64,000 bases of DNA from Pseudopyrenochaeta lycopersici (lineage: Eukaryota; Ascomycota; Dothideomycetes; Pleosporales; Pseudopyrenochaetaceae), in the NCBI GenBank assembly GCA_003313425.1, contig NHZP01000001.1:806001-870000 (forward strand). Direction: 5' to 3'. Of the stretch, positions 32,592 to 43,458 are shown one piece after another. The translations under genes were made by a program, and so were the position numbers. Position 1 is the first letter of the stretch. Each line of letters begins with the position of its first letter. The notes under the pieces were generated by a model. That model was not told where the DNA came from, ran no database searches, and saw nothing but the letters and a program-made list of their open reading frames with translations.

Positions 32592-33523
32592 CTACTCGTC
32601 CTCGCCCAGCTGCGCAGCACGCTTCTGCTGCACACGCTCCTGCCTCCTCTCCCTCGCTGCTTTGGTCTTCGCACGCTTGGCGTCCATCTCCTCCTTGATG
32701 ATCCTCTCGCGCGCCTTCTCGGCCTTGGCCTTGTGAATCTGCAAGCTGTCAGTTGCCAAAGTTCGAATGGGGGTTGACAGAAGTCATGATGTCATGGCCA
32801 ACGTACGTGTTCAACGAGAGCACGCTTGTGCTTGAAGGTGTTACCCTTGGAGAGATGGTACAGTTCGTGGTAAAGGTGCTTGTCGATCTTGCCGGCGGCA
32901 CGGTACTTGACGAGTAAACGGCGGAGGACTCGGAGGCGGCGCATCCAGAGGACTTGGCTATAAACACCTGCATCAGCATACACTCCCATGAATGCATTCA
33001 CCACACAAGCTCGTGGTCTCTTTCCCACATTCATTGTGCTGATGATGTCGTGATTGCGTACCTTGGCATACGAGCGTCCGCGGTACCCTTCCTCTTACCG
33101 AAACCACGGTGTCGGCCAATTCGTCGCGCAGCAGTCAGGGCTCGGGCACGGGCACGCGAGTGCATGGTGACGGGCTTGCGGATGATGAGGCCATCCTGGA
33201 CGAGCTTGCGGATGGTCTGGCGGGAGTTGGCGTTGGCGATTTCGCTGGTCTCGTTGGGGTCAAGCCAGATCTTGCGCTTTCCGCAGCCGACCACGGAGGC
33301 CGCAAGGCGCTTCTGCGTGCGGAGGTTGACCCTATGAAACAAGAATTGTCAGCATTCGGATCAAAATATGCAGTTGTGGGCGTCGAGAGTGATATCGGGC
33401 AAAGAGGGGTTCGCCACATCTCAAGTCGCTGTCGAGCACGATTGAGAGTGGGAGCGGTGGCTGGAGGTGCGGCATTGCTCGTCGATGAGGTGCTGGAGTG
33501 GATGCAATCGGTGTTCCTTACAT
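32592..33523 (-). CDS. RPL19: 60S ribosomal protein eL19
   Basis: Predicted 189-residue large-subunit protein. The N-terminus [20 protein letters not shown], the central [31 protein letters not shown] and the long basic C-terminal helix are all present. Four exons: 33522-33523, 33062-33331, 32807-32957 and 32592-32738; introns of 190, 104 and 68 nt (GTAAGG, GTACGC, GTACGT donors). The first intron splits the start codon: exon 1 supplies AT and exon 2 the G. Introns are longer than in neighbouring genes, as is common in fungal ribosomal protein genes. Ser at the second splice joint (ARMP-S-QVLW) replaces the more usual Thr. Confidence 0.93.
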
Positions 33524-34108
33524 TTTCGATGTTGTTGTCGTCCGTGGTCGTGGATGGTTGTTGGCGTGACTTGACGAGAGTTGAAAATCCGAAGGTGCAG
33601 GTGCGATCTAAGCGACGGGCCAAGCCGCTGGTCCCAAAACCGTTAGCCTCACCCAGTTTAGTTGCAACACGATTCTGTCTCAACCACCAAAATCGCGATG
33701 CATGTGATTATTCTTGTTGTATGGATGCTTGTGCGCTACGTGTATAGACCGCATTAATAGCTAAATATGCATCTGAGTCGATCTTAGAAAGCATTGCTAA
33801 ACCAGAAGCTTAAACCATCACCCATCATCGACTCCTGACAGCAGCGAGAAGGATCTCACGGAAAAGCAGCAGCTTCGGAGAAGCACGAGCGAAGCATGTC
33901 TGACGTATATTGTTGTCGTCAATACCATTTCGGTGCGGACAGAGTGTCTCAGTGTGAGTCATTTGTTGTCATTGTAGGCTAAATCCCGTAGTACGGAAGG
34001 CACTGTGCAAGCTTAGTAGTGGCGACGAAGGCATCAAGAAAATCATCAACAGGATAAGGCATCCCATAAAGATAGTCATGGTGTACTTTCTATTCACAAC
34101 CTGCTTGC
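33524..34108. other. Intergenic
   Basis: Promoter of eL19 and 3' flank of the large membrane-protein gene. Minus-strand frames here are parts of the eL19 leader and intron. Confidence 0.5.
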
Positions 34109-37100
34109 TTATTGCAACTTGAGGTCCTCCTCACTGAGTACTCCGTACAGTTTCTCGATTTCCTGCCCAATTATGCCAAGGTCATGTGCTAACTGTCCAG
34201 TCACTAAAGCTGTTCTAGATGTCAGTGTCTCAAATCGTCAACAGCAGATACTCTGATATGACTCACCATAGGCGTACAGTAGCTCGTAATCCTCGTCCTT
34301 GGTAATTACCTTTGCTAGCCCAGTCTGCCGGAACTCAAATACTTTCGCTAAAAATCGGTCTCGTGTATGCTCCACATTCGGCAACACGTCGTTGAGTGGG
34401 TATGCAAGTTTCATGGAGGATGCCATGACTGCTGCACGTCAGCTCCTGCCCACTGATACTAAGCGACAAGCTTTACTTACCAGAGAACAAATGACTAACT
34501 CGCCAGCTCAACTCCATCCATTCTTTCCTAGTATATTTCAAAACCTCTTTCTCTCCCTCACTCGCCTTCAAATCTTTCAGAATGATGACATTCATAGCGT
34601 GGAAGCTATCCAATATACGACTCGTTGCTTCCAATATAATTTTGAAACTTTTGTCGGGAAATGGTCCTCGTAGCTCAAACTCGAACGAGGCCGATACGCG
34701 AAGCGTTTCCAAGTGATTCAAGAATCTCCGAAGCTCCAGCTCTTCTCGCTCTGTCATATATGATTGTATTTGACGTCGATCGTTTTGATCAGATTCAAGC
34801 AATGTTTTGAGAGGGCCGCGCTTCCAAATGAGGCCCATCTTGAGCCACAAAAGCGATGTGCCTTTCTTGACTTTGCGGCGTGCAGATATCGGCCAGATAA
34901 CCCTGGTAACGATGATTCCCCAGACACAACCGGCCATGACAGCGACGACACGATGAAGGACGATCTCCCATATCTCAGGCGATATGCCCCCTTCGTCATC
35001 ATCATCGTCATCGTCCTTGACTGATAGCGAGTAGGCGTACAGTGCAGAGAGATTGTAGGTAAGCAGAATGAACCGACCCATAGGCCCTTTACCCTTGCCC
35101 ACGATAATGTAGAAGCAAAATAGAGATACCAGCCAGCCAAAGAAGCCGAGTATGAAAGCGTGATCATCGGCAGCGATCCATGCGGCGATCGCAAATATGG
35201 CTCCCAAGCATGTACCAGCAAAGCGCTGGAAGCCAGTGGTGTTGGAGGCGCCGATAGTCTAACATGAGGAGTTAGCACGTCCAATCAAATCGAAGCCTTC
35301 CGAGACAAACCATTGAGCACACCAACATGTAGGACAGGAGACCCCACTCGCCACGCCAATGGCCATAGAGCTTCCTAGTTGGTTGTATAAATGACCACAT
35401 CGCGTACAAGACAGCACCGATGCCGACCTTGACAGCGTACTTTAGATCGTCTCTCCGGAAAGCCGCCAACGCTACCCAAATGCGATACGATAGCGGTTGC
35501 TCATTTTCAGGCTTGTACGGATCCCCGCGAGTGGATCTGCGGTAAATAGGATTGTGTATCTCGTGCGTGCCACCTGGTGTTTGATTATCGCCTTCGTCAA
35601 TAAGAGTTGATTCTTCTGGTCACTGTTAACAGTGTGGACAAAGACTTTCAAATCGTGACATGGACCTACCGGATTCGTCACTCGATGGCCTCCTCTTGCG
35701 CCCACTTCGCCAAAACTTCAGCCAACCGTAAGTTCTTCGTCGTGGGTAGCCATTGACATTTAATTTCAATTCCTCCAGGATATCCAAGAAAGTCACCATG
35801 TCTTCAGCGAAGTCTTGCAGCGATGAACTGAAGTAGCCGCAACTTGCTGCAACCTCTTCAAAATCAGCAGCCACCGCGGCCGAGCTGGTTCTTGTCGGTA
35901 TCTTGTTCTTGTACACAGCCGAAAGAGCGTCTCGTCTGGCATTCGCGAATAGTGCCTTCGCGTCGATGAGACTATGACGAAAATGCTCGTTAATAGCCAT
36001 GTGATACTCAGGGCCAGGCCCAAAAGGAAGCTCGGAAAGTACCTCGCGTAGGGTGTACGCAAGGGATTTCTGATAATTTTAGCATCATAATAGATAGAAT
36101 AGACCCTGATCTTACCATTGGGGGTCCTAAATGTGCAATGAAGACGGAAAACATATCTGCAGGCGTGAGATTCGATTGCAAAAAGCTGGGAACTTTTTGA
36201 GAGCTGCCATTATGATAGGGTGATTCATCATCAGACACATCCGCTGAGGCGTACTTGGAGGCCTCGGCAGAGCTCTCTGGTACCTCGTCGATCGAGGCAA
36301 GAATGCTACTCCGTCTCTCCATATGACTTAAGCTTGGAGAAAGTAGTTGAGGCGGACTTTGTGAAACGGTACGGTCCGAAAATATAGATGATGTAACCGT
36401 ACCGTTGCCGGGTATGTTTTCAGAAGGAGTCGAGGTCGAGTTCGATTGCGCAAGTAGTGTGAACTGCGTTTCGGCAGCGCTACGCAAGCCACCGATATTC
36501 TGCATCAACTTTTCAAGGCACTTGACAAGCCGCGAGTTGATCTTATACTCTTCCTCTGTACCAAGAACATAGTGCTCAAACTTAGCTTCTCCGAGGTTCT
36601 TCACAAGTGTTTTGTAGGTCGACTTGCTCTGGTTTGTGGCTTTGATGAAGGATTCACTCTTGACGTCCTGCTCAGCACCTGAGAGGAAGCTCCGCGTGAT
36701 ACCATTGAGAATTTCAGCCATGGCATCAGTCGATTGAATGAAGGTGTCGCGGAACTCGTTTCGCGCTGACGTTGGCCGTACGATGAAAGAGACGGCAGCG
36801 GATGCTGTGCATCCCATGATGATCATCTTCAGCACTTGCCAAACTTTATCGTACGAGAATACAGCAGCCTGGACAGCACCCTCTTTTGTAAGTATCGTGA
36901 TCAAAGCTAGCGAGGTTAGTGAGCAAGCCACGTTGACGAGTGGATTTCCAAGCTTATGCTTTGTCCATCCCACAAGCCCCAGACCACCACCGCAGAAAAC
37001 AACGAGCACTATAACATGTCCAAGGACAAGATGATGGTGGCCGCCAAAGTATGCGGAAATAGCCATACTAGAGAACGAGACCACAGCCGCGTATAGGAAT

Positions 37101-37516
37101 GCGGCAAATGCCAGAATGACAGCCTCCAGCATGCTACCTGCTGACCGCGCAGGATGGAAGTAAACTGTAATTGTCGCCACGATATGCTTCCCGTCATTCT
37201 TGCCCAACAGCGCAGCAATGAAGGGAACGAATGTAGCCAGTGAACCAAGTATATATGCCAATGAACATTTTAGAATGCCAATTCCAGTAGGAGAGCTAGC
37301 ATATGCATACGCCTTTCGATATTTGTATTTGCAATGTTCCTTGAACAACTCAATCCTGCCCATGCCTTGGTGTCGCTCGGCATTGAAGCGGCCAGGCGCA
37401 AGTAGGAACTCGGAAGATTCAGTCGCACGGTGGTTCGGTCTGCGTAGGGTAAAGGTCTTCTTAATGCGTTCGCCAGTCTTCGGTTGTATCATTGTTGCCG
37501 ACCGTAGCTGTGGCAT
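34109..37516 (-). CDS. Large ArAE/DUF2421-DUF2422-type membrane protein
   Basis: Predicted 1048-residue protein with two membrane bundles of about six helices, as in fungal aromatic-acid-exporter-like (ArAE_2, brefeldin-sensitivity-related) proteins. Six exons: 36116-37516, 35670-36069, 35311-35615, 34481-35258, 34267-34428, 34109-34209, with introns of 46-57 nt whose phases all agree. The first bundle (about residues 80-245) includes GIGILKCSLAYILGSLATFV. The second begins near YAVKVGIGAVLYAMWSF and runs past TIGASNTTGFQRFAGTCLGA, a typical block of the family. A run of seven Asp sits in a loop (SVKDDDDDDDEGG). Transported compound unknown; efflux of aromatic acids or lipophilic compounds is inferred from the family. 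Confidence 0.85.
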
Positions 37517-38060
37517 ACTGTAAGCTCTTTCTTTTGTGTAGTGCGCAGAGGCAGGCTCACGCTAGGCCGCAGGTAGCGGCGTTCCGCTGGAGTCTGCAGA
37601 GACTCGCTCATCATGAGTGCTCGACAATAGGAAGGGCTAGATGGCTGCTCAAGCCATGGTGACAAGAGGATGCTGAACGCGCTCCGCGGACGTGTTCATT
37701 CGAGGTGGAGGTGAACCCTGCAGATTCCCAAGTACGATGACATCGAGAAGCTTAGGCCAAGCTCCAGCCACACTCGTTCAATTTCACATCCATGTCGTGC
37801 CCGGGCTGCTGTGGGGCGAAATGTAGGTGTACAGGCTAAGGCTTATGGTCTGGATTGCATGCTAACAGAACAAGTACATAGACGTCTCTGCAACGAAGAC
37901 GAAGTAGAAGGTAAATACTCGGAACGCATGACCCGGTGTCCAGGTTGGCCTGCCGCTAGCGTAGCCTGTCAACCGTATTCGGCCGTTCTTGACCGTTGGA
38001 CGCCTCACCTTTCCTGAACGTCGTTCACAAGAAAAATCAACATAAACACATCAGGGAAGA
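37517..38060. other. Divergent intergenic region
   Basis: Promoters of the large membrane protein and of the small protein starting at 38061. No motif recognised. Confidence 0.4.
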
Positions 38061-38588
38061 TTGTCAGCTATGGAGGAAGACGATCTCGACATTGCAGCTG
38101 CTATGGGCTTCGCATCTTTTGGCGGCACAAAGAAGAGAAAATTCGATCACACCAACTCACCAAAGGCGAAGGTTGATGCAAGCGGCGCCAACTCTACCAA
38201 ACTTGGAGTGAGATCGAAGGGAAGAGCGCGTATTGAAGAAGGGGAAGGATTTCAAGATACGGTTATCGACACAGTACACCAAGCGGCGCAATCTCAACCA
38301 CAGCCGAACAACGCACGAGACTCAACAGCCTCTGGTCTTGCTGCTTTCCTAGCTCGTGGTCAGAGCCTCCCAGAGAAGCCTCCTAGTCCGCAGCAGACTG
38401 ATAGCGAGCTGAGTCAGGGAGGTTCATCCGCTACAGAGACTTTCTCTTTTGGAGGTCCTCCCATTTCAAGGGCGGAGCTGAACGCACTGCAATTTGGGGT
38501 GAAAAATGAGAACGGAGATATCGCTTACTTCCTTCCCAGCTTTGTGGAAGACCCATGGGAGAAGCCTTTGAAGAGCGGCGGAGCTTAA
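38061..38588 (+). CDS. Small hydrophilic conserved-looking protein, unidentified
   Basis: 175-residue frame; an internal Met three codons on (38070) is an alternative start. The acidic N-terminus reads EEDDLDIAAAMGFASFGG followed by the basic, NLS-like KKRKFD. The middle is low complexity (Gln, Ser, Pro), and the C-terminus has a compact block (ISRAELNALQFG...DIAYFLPSFVEDPWEKP) that looks conserved. It has no signal peptide or membrane segment. The pattern suggests a nuclear protein, but I do not recognise the family. Single exon; an intron near the end was not needed. Confidence 0.7.
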   Translation: MSAMEEDDLDIAAAMGFASFGGTKKRKFDHTNSPKAKVDASGANSTKLGVRSKGRARIEEGEGFQDTVIDTVHQAAQSQPQPNNARDSTASGLAAFLARGQSLPEKPPSPQQTDSELSQGGSSATETFSFGGPPISRAELNALQFGVKNENGDIAYFLPSFVEDPWEKPLKSGGA

Positions 38589-40985
38589 AGGTATAATTCT
38601 TTGATCCATAATTGATTATTATTGCTGGAGTGCTGATAAACATGCAATTCACAGGGTCACTGGGTTTGATCAAATATTTCCAAATACTTACAAGAGCTTC
38701 TCAGAAGCTTGCTATTGGTGTGTTACGATGGGCAAGCACAGTCACTGGGACTTGCTGTACGCAAGCCCAGGCGAAGCTCTGTTACACCATTAGCTGCTAG
38801 TGGCCAACCCGCGACTATCGCAGACAGCTGTTGAAGCTAGGGCTATGACTCTGTCTAGTTATCAGGTGGAGATGGAAATCCAAGGGCACCGAGCCTGAAG
38901 CGTTTGGGAACAAAATCGAAGCGGCGCAAGTGCACTTGCGCATGTGCTCGAAGTGAGCAGTGCCACAGTCAAAAGCAATGTAACATATGCGGGTCTTGAC
39001 GTAGTTTGACCTGACTGCCGGGTCTTGTAAGGGTAGATGGAGCATAATTCAAGCATCTTCTACTCAGCCAGGCGACATACATTCGGAGATGCAGCAAGTT
39101 CTCGTAGGCGGACAAGCTTTCACAAAAGCAAGTATGCGTGGACTGTTGAGGTCGTTCCCGCTGTCAAGTAGTAACCCTACCCCAAAGCAGGGAATGTAGG
39201 CGACTGCTAGTGGGCACGCTTGACAACGATTGCCGAAGTCTCAGGCAAGTGTGATCTAGGTCGTGCTTGGGGAACCCGAAAAACAGGCGCCCTCCGACTG
39301 CATGGGAGCTAAAAATGCAGTGCCACCAGCCCTTTACAGCTCTGTTCGGCGTATGGTTCCTGCGCGGGACAAGTCTAGGCATCAATCTCGATACACAATT
39401 GGCAAGAAAGTGGACAACGGCTGATATCCACAACTCAGACAAATTTGCACTACGGTGGCTCCAGTGGGCTACCACGCGTACTTCACATGGCTGCCACTGA
39501 CAGTTGTGACACCGGATCGGCTCGAGGGACGGCCGTACAACAATGGTGAAGGCAGTCTGGCAGTCATAAGCTTACCCACGATGTGGAACGAGCGGTTTGT
39601 GTAAGAGGCTACGTCTTCAGAGACGCATTGGGACGGTCGATGCTCGCAGAATTGAGAGACAATCCGATTGGCGCGACAGCATGCGTATCTAGTACAGACC
39701 AGGTCACTGTAATGGCGGCGGCGTTGCAGTGCAGGTCAGGATTGCGTGCATGCAGAGCGGGTCACATGGAGCGAAGCGGGCTAGACAAGCTCCTTCACCG
39801 CCACTAGCTCTCCGGCTACATTGTCTTGGTGATTGCGATTGGGACGTCGCCGGGGCGCCATTGAGTGTTGTGCGAGGTTACCCAAGACAGGGGCCAACAT
39901 GGCCGAAGGGCTCCAGCAGCGAGGCGCTTGTGTTCGCCAATGCAGCCAATCACTAGCCGACTGCCCCGGGCCCAACTGCTGCCCATGGGATGACGCACCA
40001 TGGAGGGGCAGGAGCTGGCGGGGCGCTGGCCGGTCCGAAACATTTCTCGACGTCGGTCCACCACCTTCATCAAACGCGAAATCATGTCGTCCCGCCATCG
40101 CGCTGCTAGTCTAGTGCGCGCATGCGTTTTCAATCTCGTGCACACGCAGCCCGCCACTCGTTTGACGCGCCAAGCCCGACTGTAATGCTCCTCCACATGC
40201 CTTTTCCAGATTGCATGCTCAAAGGCGCTGGCGTGCTGTCGAGCCAACGCATCAACTTGACAACACTTAGCATGTCCGTCAGGCAGAAGACCCTGGTCAC
40301 TTAGCGGACTCCACCGTCGCTGCTTTTGCCTGCCGTTGGCGTCCGCGTCTGCTGCGCTTACCTTGTCTTGCTGCCTTTACCAATGTACTGTTGCCGGTCA
40401 TCAACGGCATTGCTGCTACAATCGCACTTTTTTGCCCATTGCCCGCCAATTCGCCCCGCTGGCCCTTCCTGCTGATACGAGCTGAGCATTTCCTCCACTA
40501 GCTTCTCGTCCTAGCCAATTGGCTTTCTCTCACATTCACTTTCCCCCGACCCATCGCGGATCGGCTGCGGCCCTCGGCCTGGGACATTCATCCAGCCCAG
40601 TCTAAATGACGCTTTCAAGGCCGGCTCTAGCGGGAAGAGACCTCAGTGGACGTAAGACTCTGCACCTTTATCACTCCACGGGCGGGGTCACAAGCAGGAG
40701 CAAGCATGAAGGGGTCAAAGCTATGCCCCATTGACCAGCATGCTCCTGGTCTCTCCGCCGTAGAAAGGTATAAAAGGAGCTCATGATGCGAGCCAGGCAA
40801 GTTTTCTTTCTGATTCTCTTTCCTTCACCCTTTTGCCAGACTTAGCATATCCTCTCAATCACTTTCACATCTTTCCCAACCCAAGCCCACATAAGTCCCG
40901 CTCCGTTCATCCATCACCCACCCTACCAACCTAACCACCCCTCACACTACACTACTATCCCTTCGATCACCCCAACATACTCATC
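38589..40985. other. 2.4-kb intergenic region with the KxDL promoter
   Basis: No supported gene; several frames of 60-140 codons overlap on both strands at 39160-40300 without coherent features. The last 220 bp form a fungal promoter-leader: a TATA box (see separate entry) and a C/T-rich leader up to the ATG at 40986. Confidence 0.45.
40769..40776 (+). promoter_or_regulatory. TATA box of the KxDL gene
   Basis: TATAAAAG about 210 bp before the start codon, followed by a long pyrimidine-rich leader. Confidence 0.5.
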
Positions 40986-41674
40986 ATGTCTACACAAGGC
41001 TATTACCATTATCCTCAGTCGACATATCCTATCAATGTGCCACAGAAACCTGGCTTCTACTATCCACCCCAGCACAGCTACGGGCGAGTGGCAGGCTCAC
41101 CACCCGAGGCCCCAGACAGCGTCACTACTTCCGGCGTCCCATCATACGAGCCGTCAGCGACCTCCAGCAACTATGCCCGCAGTGCGAGTGATTATGATTC
41201 AAATAGTGGAGCCGCCAGCGTGGATCTCCTCGATTACATGGGCAATCGCATGCATGGCTCGTTCGACCCAATGCCGCTGGATCGCAGCTTGGCGAAACAA
41301 GCCCAAACGTAAGCCTTCGAGACTTTCGGCCGGCGATCTTGCTTTATTGCGAACAGCCAGAATTTGGGAACTGACGTGTACGTAGATCCGGTGAATTGAA
41401 CGCCAAACACCGCGAACTCCTCGAATTGCAGGCACTCGCTCAGCGACGATTGGCTGGCGCGCGAACAAGCTTCGCAGATGGAATGAGAGTCGCAAAAGAA
41501 GTGCAGAAAGATCTGCAATGGACACAGAAGCGAGTGGAGTAAGTTTTCAGTTGCCTAATATTGTCAATTTTGGCACTAATGCTACACAGTACGCTGAATG
41601 AGCGAGCAGCTCGCAAGTATCCGGAGCAGTACAAGACCGCCCAGCGAAGATTCCCAACATCAGTCGACTACTAG
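40986..41674 (+). CDS. KxDL-domain protein (BLOC-1/BORC-related)
   Basis: Predicted 186-residue coiled-coil protein. Proteins with this domain act in endosome-lysosome positioning complexes (BLOC-1/BORC). Exons 40986-41308, 41386-41538 and 41590-41674; introns 77 nt (GTAAGC...CGTAG) and 51 nt (GTAAGT...CACAG). The N-terminal 75 residues are Tyr/Pro/Ser-rich and disordered. The domain runs from VDLLDYMGNRMHGSFDPMPLD through ELNAKHRELLELQALAQRRL to EVQKDLQWTQKRVDTLN and ARKYPEQY. The last block matches the conserved end of the KxDL family. Assignment rests on this C-terminal pattern. Confidence 0.75.
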
Positions 41675-43458
41675 TGCTTCGAACGCCTTCAAAACTGCTG
41701 TTCGACTCTGTGGATGATTCACTACATACATATTTCGGTCCTTTTCAAAAAGCTCTTGGCGGCATTCATTCACTTCACGATTCCCCTGAATTACTATCCA
41801 ATTCTCCTGCCTATCACATTCCTACGGTACCTGCAGGTTGCATACTTCACTTCTCACGGTTTTGGACTTTTCGGTACCGCGTCTCCGCTCCACTCCGCTC
41901 CACTTCTCGGCATGTTGTCTCGCTGCTTTAGCGGCCACACGCCATTTTCCCTTTTCCAGCAATGTGACTCGGTTCGGCCCGCCGCCTAACGCAAGTGCTT
42001 TGCGCTTAGGAGGGTCTAGCGAGCGAATAGCAACGTTTCATTGACGACGGGGAGTGGAACGGTGCGGCAGCAGGCGCGGCCTCATGGGCAACGGTTAAGT
42101 CCCTTTGCATCTCCCTTGAGCTGGTGAGAAGTCTTGATTCGTCTGGAGCGGGCGAATGAGGTGCGAGACCAGATTGATGGGCTCGATTGTTGAGCCATCT
42201 ACCTCATTATTTTTTTCGTCTCCTTTGGTTTGGGAACAATCTGGATTGGGACTGGCGTCTTGATGGAAAGGGCTTGTTCAGTGGCTGATTATTATGATCA
42301 GATCAGTCACAAGTCTGTTTTTGGTGTGGCTTTCTTCTCTCTTACCCACATGTTGATGTCACGGCCTATATATGACCACCCGGAGCAACAGCCTCTCCCA
42401 AAGGAGGAGTGGCTCGTGTCTACACGTAAATAGCTTTGTAATCAAATTGATTCCATCCCACATTCATGCTAGCTTCCAATGGGTCCATGAATGCCTGTAC
42501 TATGGACTAAGCATGCTATTGTGACACCAAACCTTGTATGACTGTTGTGCAAACATCGGGTGTTTAGCGATGTCATGTGATACATTGGTCGGAACCTTGG
42601 CCTTTATGTTGGGCCTCGTCTCCGAGTATCGATCTGCAGAGCTAAGCATCCCTGAGTACCTCTCAAGTACATCGGCGAGGTGCAGGTATGATTATGTCAG
42701 AGCTGCAACACGGTGTGGGGACCTGACCAAGAGGAAATGCAGAGTCACAACTAGCTCAGCAATACATTGTGCAGCACAACAAACCCGTTCGGCTACACGA
42801 CAAAACGCAGTTTCAAAATTTCGAGAATTAGAAGAAACATCTGCACCCCCACGCGTCTTCGATAGGAAACAAGAAAACTCCCGACGTCTAACGGTCTGGG
42901 GGGGCAAAGTGTCTCAGTCTTCCCCTTTCCAGCACCTACCTTGGGCACTCGGAAGCATCGCGGCCCAAGTACGACTCGGGAACCACGAGCTCCGCGAACG
43001 AAGCGGTGAGCTCCTGTTGGTGTGTTCTCGTGGCGTTTCATCAAACGGTTCCTTTCACAGGCAAGGGTTGAAGGGGGTGGGGTTCCGAGGTGTGGCATCG
43101 TGGCATTGTGGCGTGGGGATGTGAAAGTGTCAATGTAAGGTTATCAACAAGTGGCCTGACAGTGACAGATTGAGGGCGGGAACGGCTTGGGAGGGGGAAA
43201 GTCGTGCGATGCAGGTCGGGCGGAAGGAACGAGATTCAGATGGATTTTATGTTGCAAATTCATGGAAAAAGGTGGTGAGTGTGATGATACTACTAAGGTA
43301 GCGAAGATGCCGAATACAGTGGCACGGAATGATAGCATAGAATGCAGGGTATGAGTTCACTATACGCGTGGCTTGTGGGGTGAACATGCTTCGATAATGT
43401 CTATCTACGCAGGTCATACCTGACCCGCTTTTGAATTCCTTATCCCGATGCTGTGCCC
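41675..43458. other. 1.8-kb intergenic region between convergent genes
   Basis: A 196-codon plus frame at 42534-43124 has no domain, signal peptide or homolog-like pattern and overlaps minus frames; I do not call it. No repeats stand out. Confidence 0.45.

Noticed and set aside
42534..43124. 196-codon plus-strand frame
   Set aside because: No recognisable features; lies in a gap between convergent genes and overlaps minus frames.
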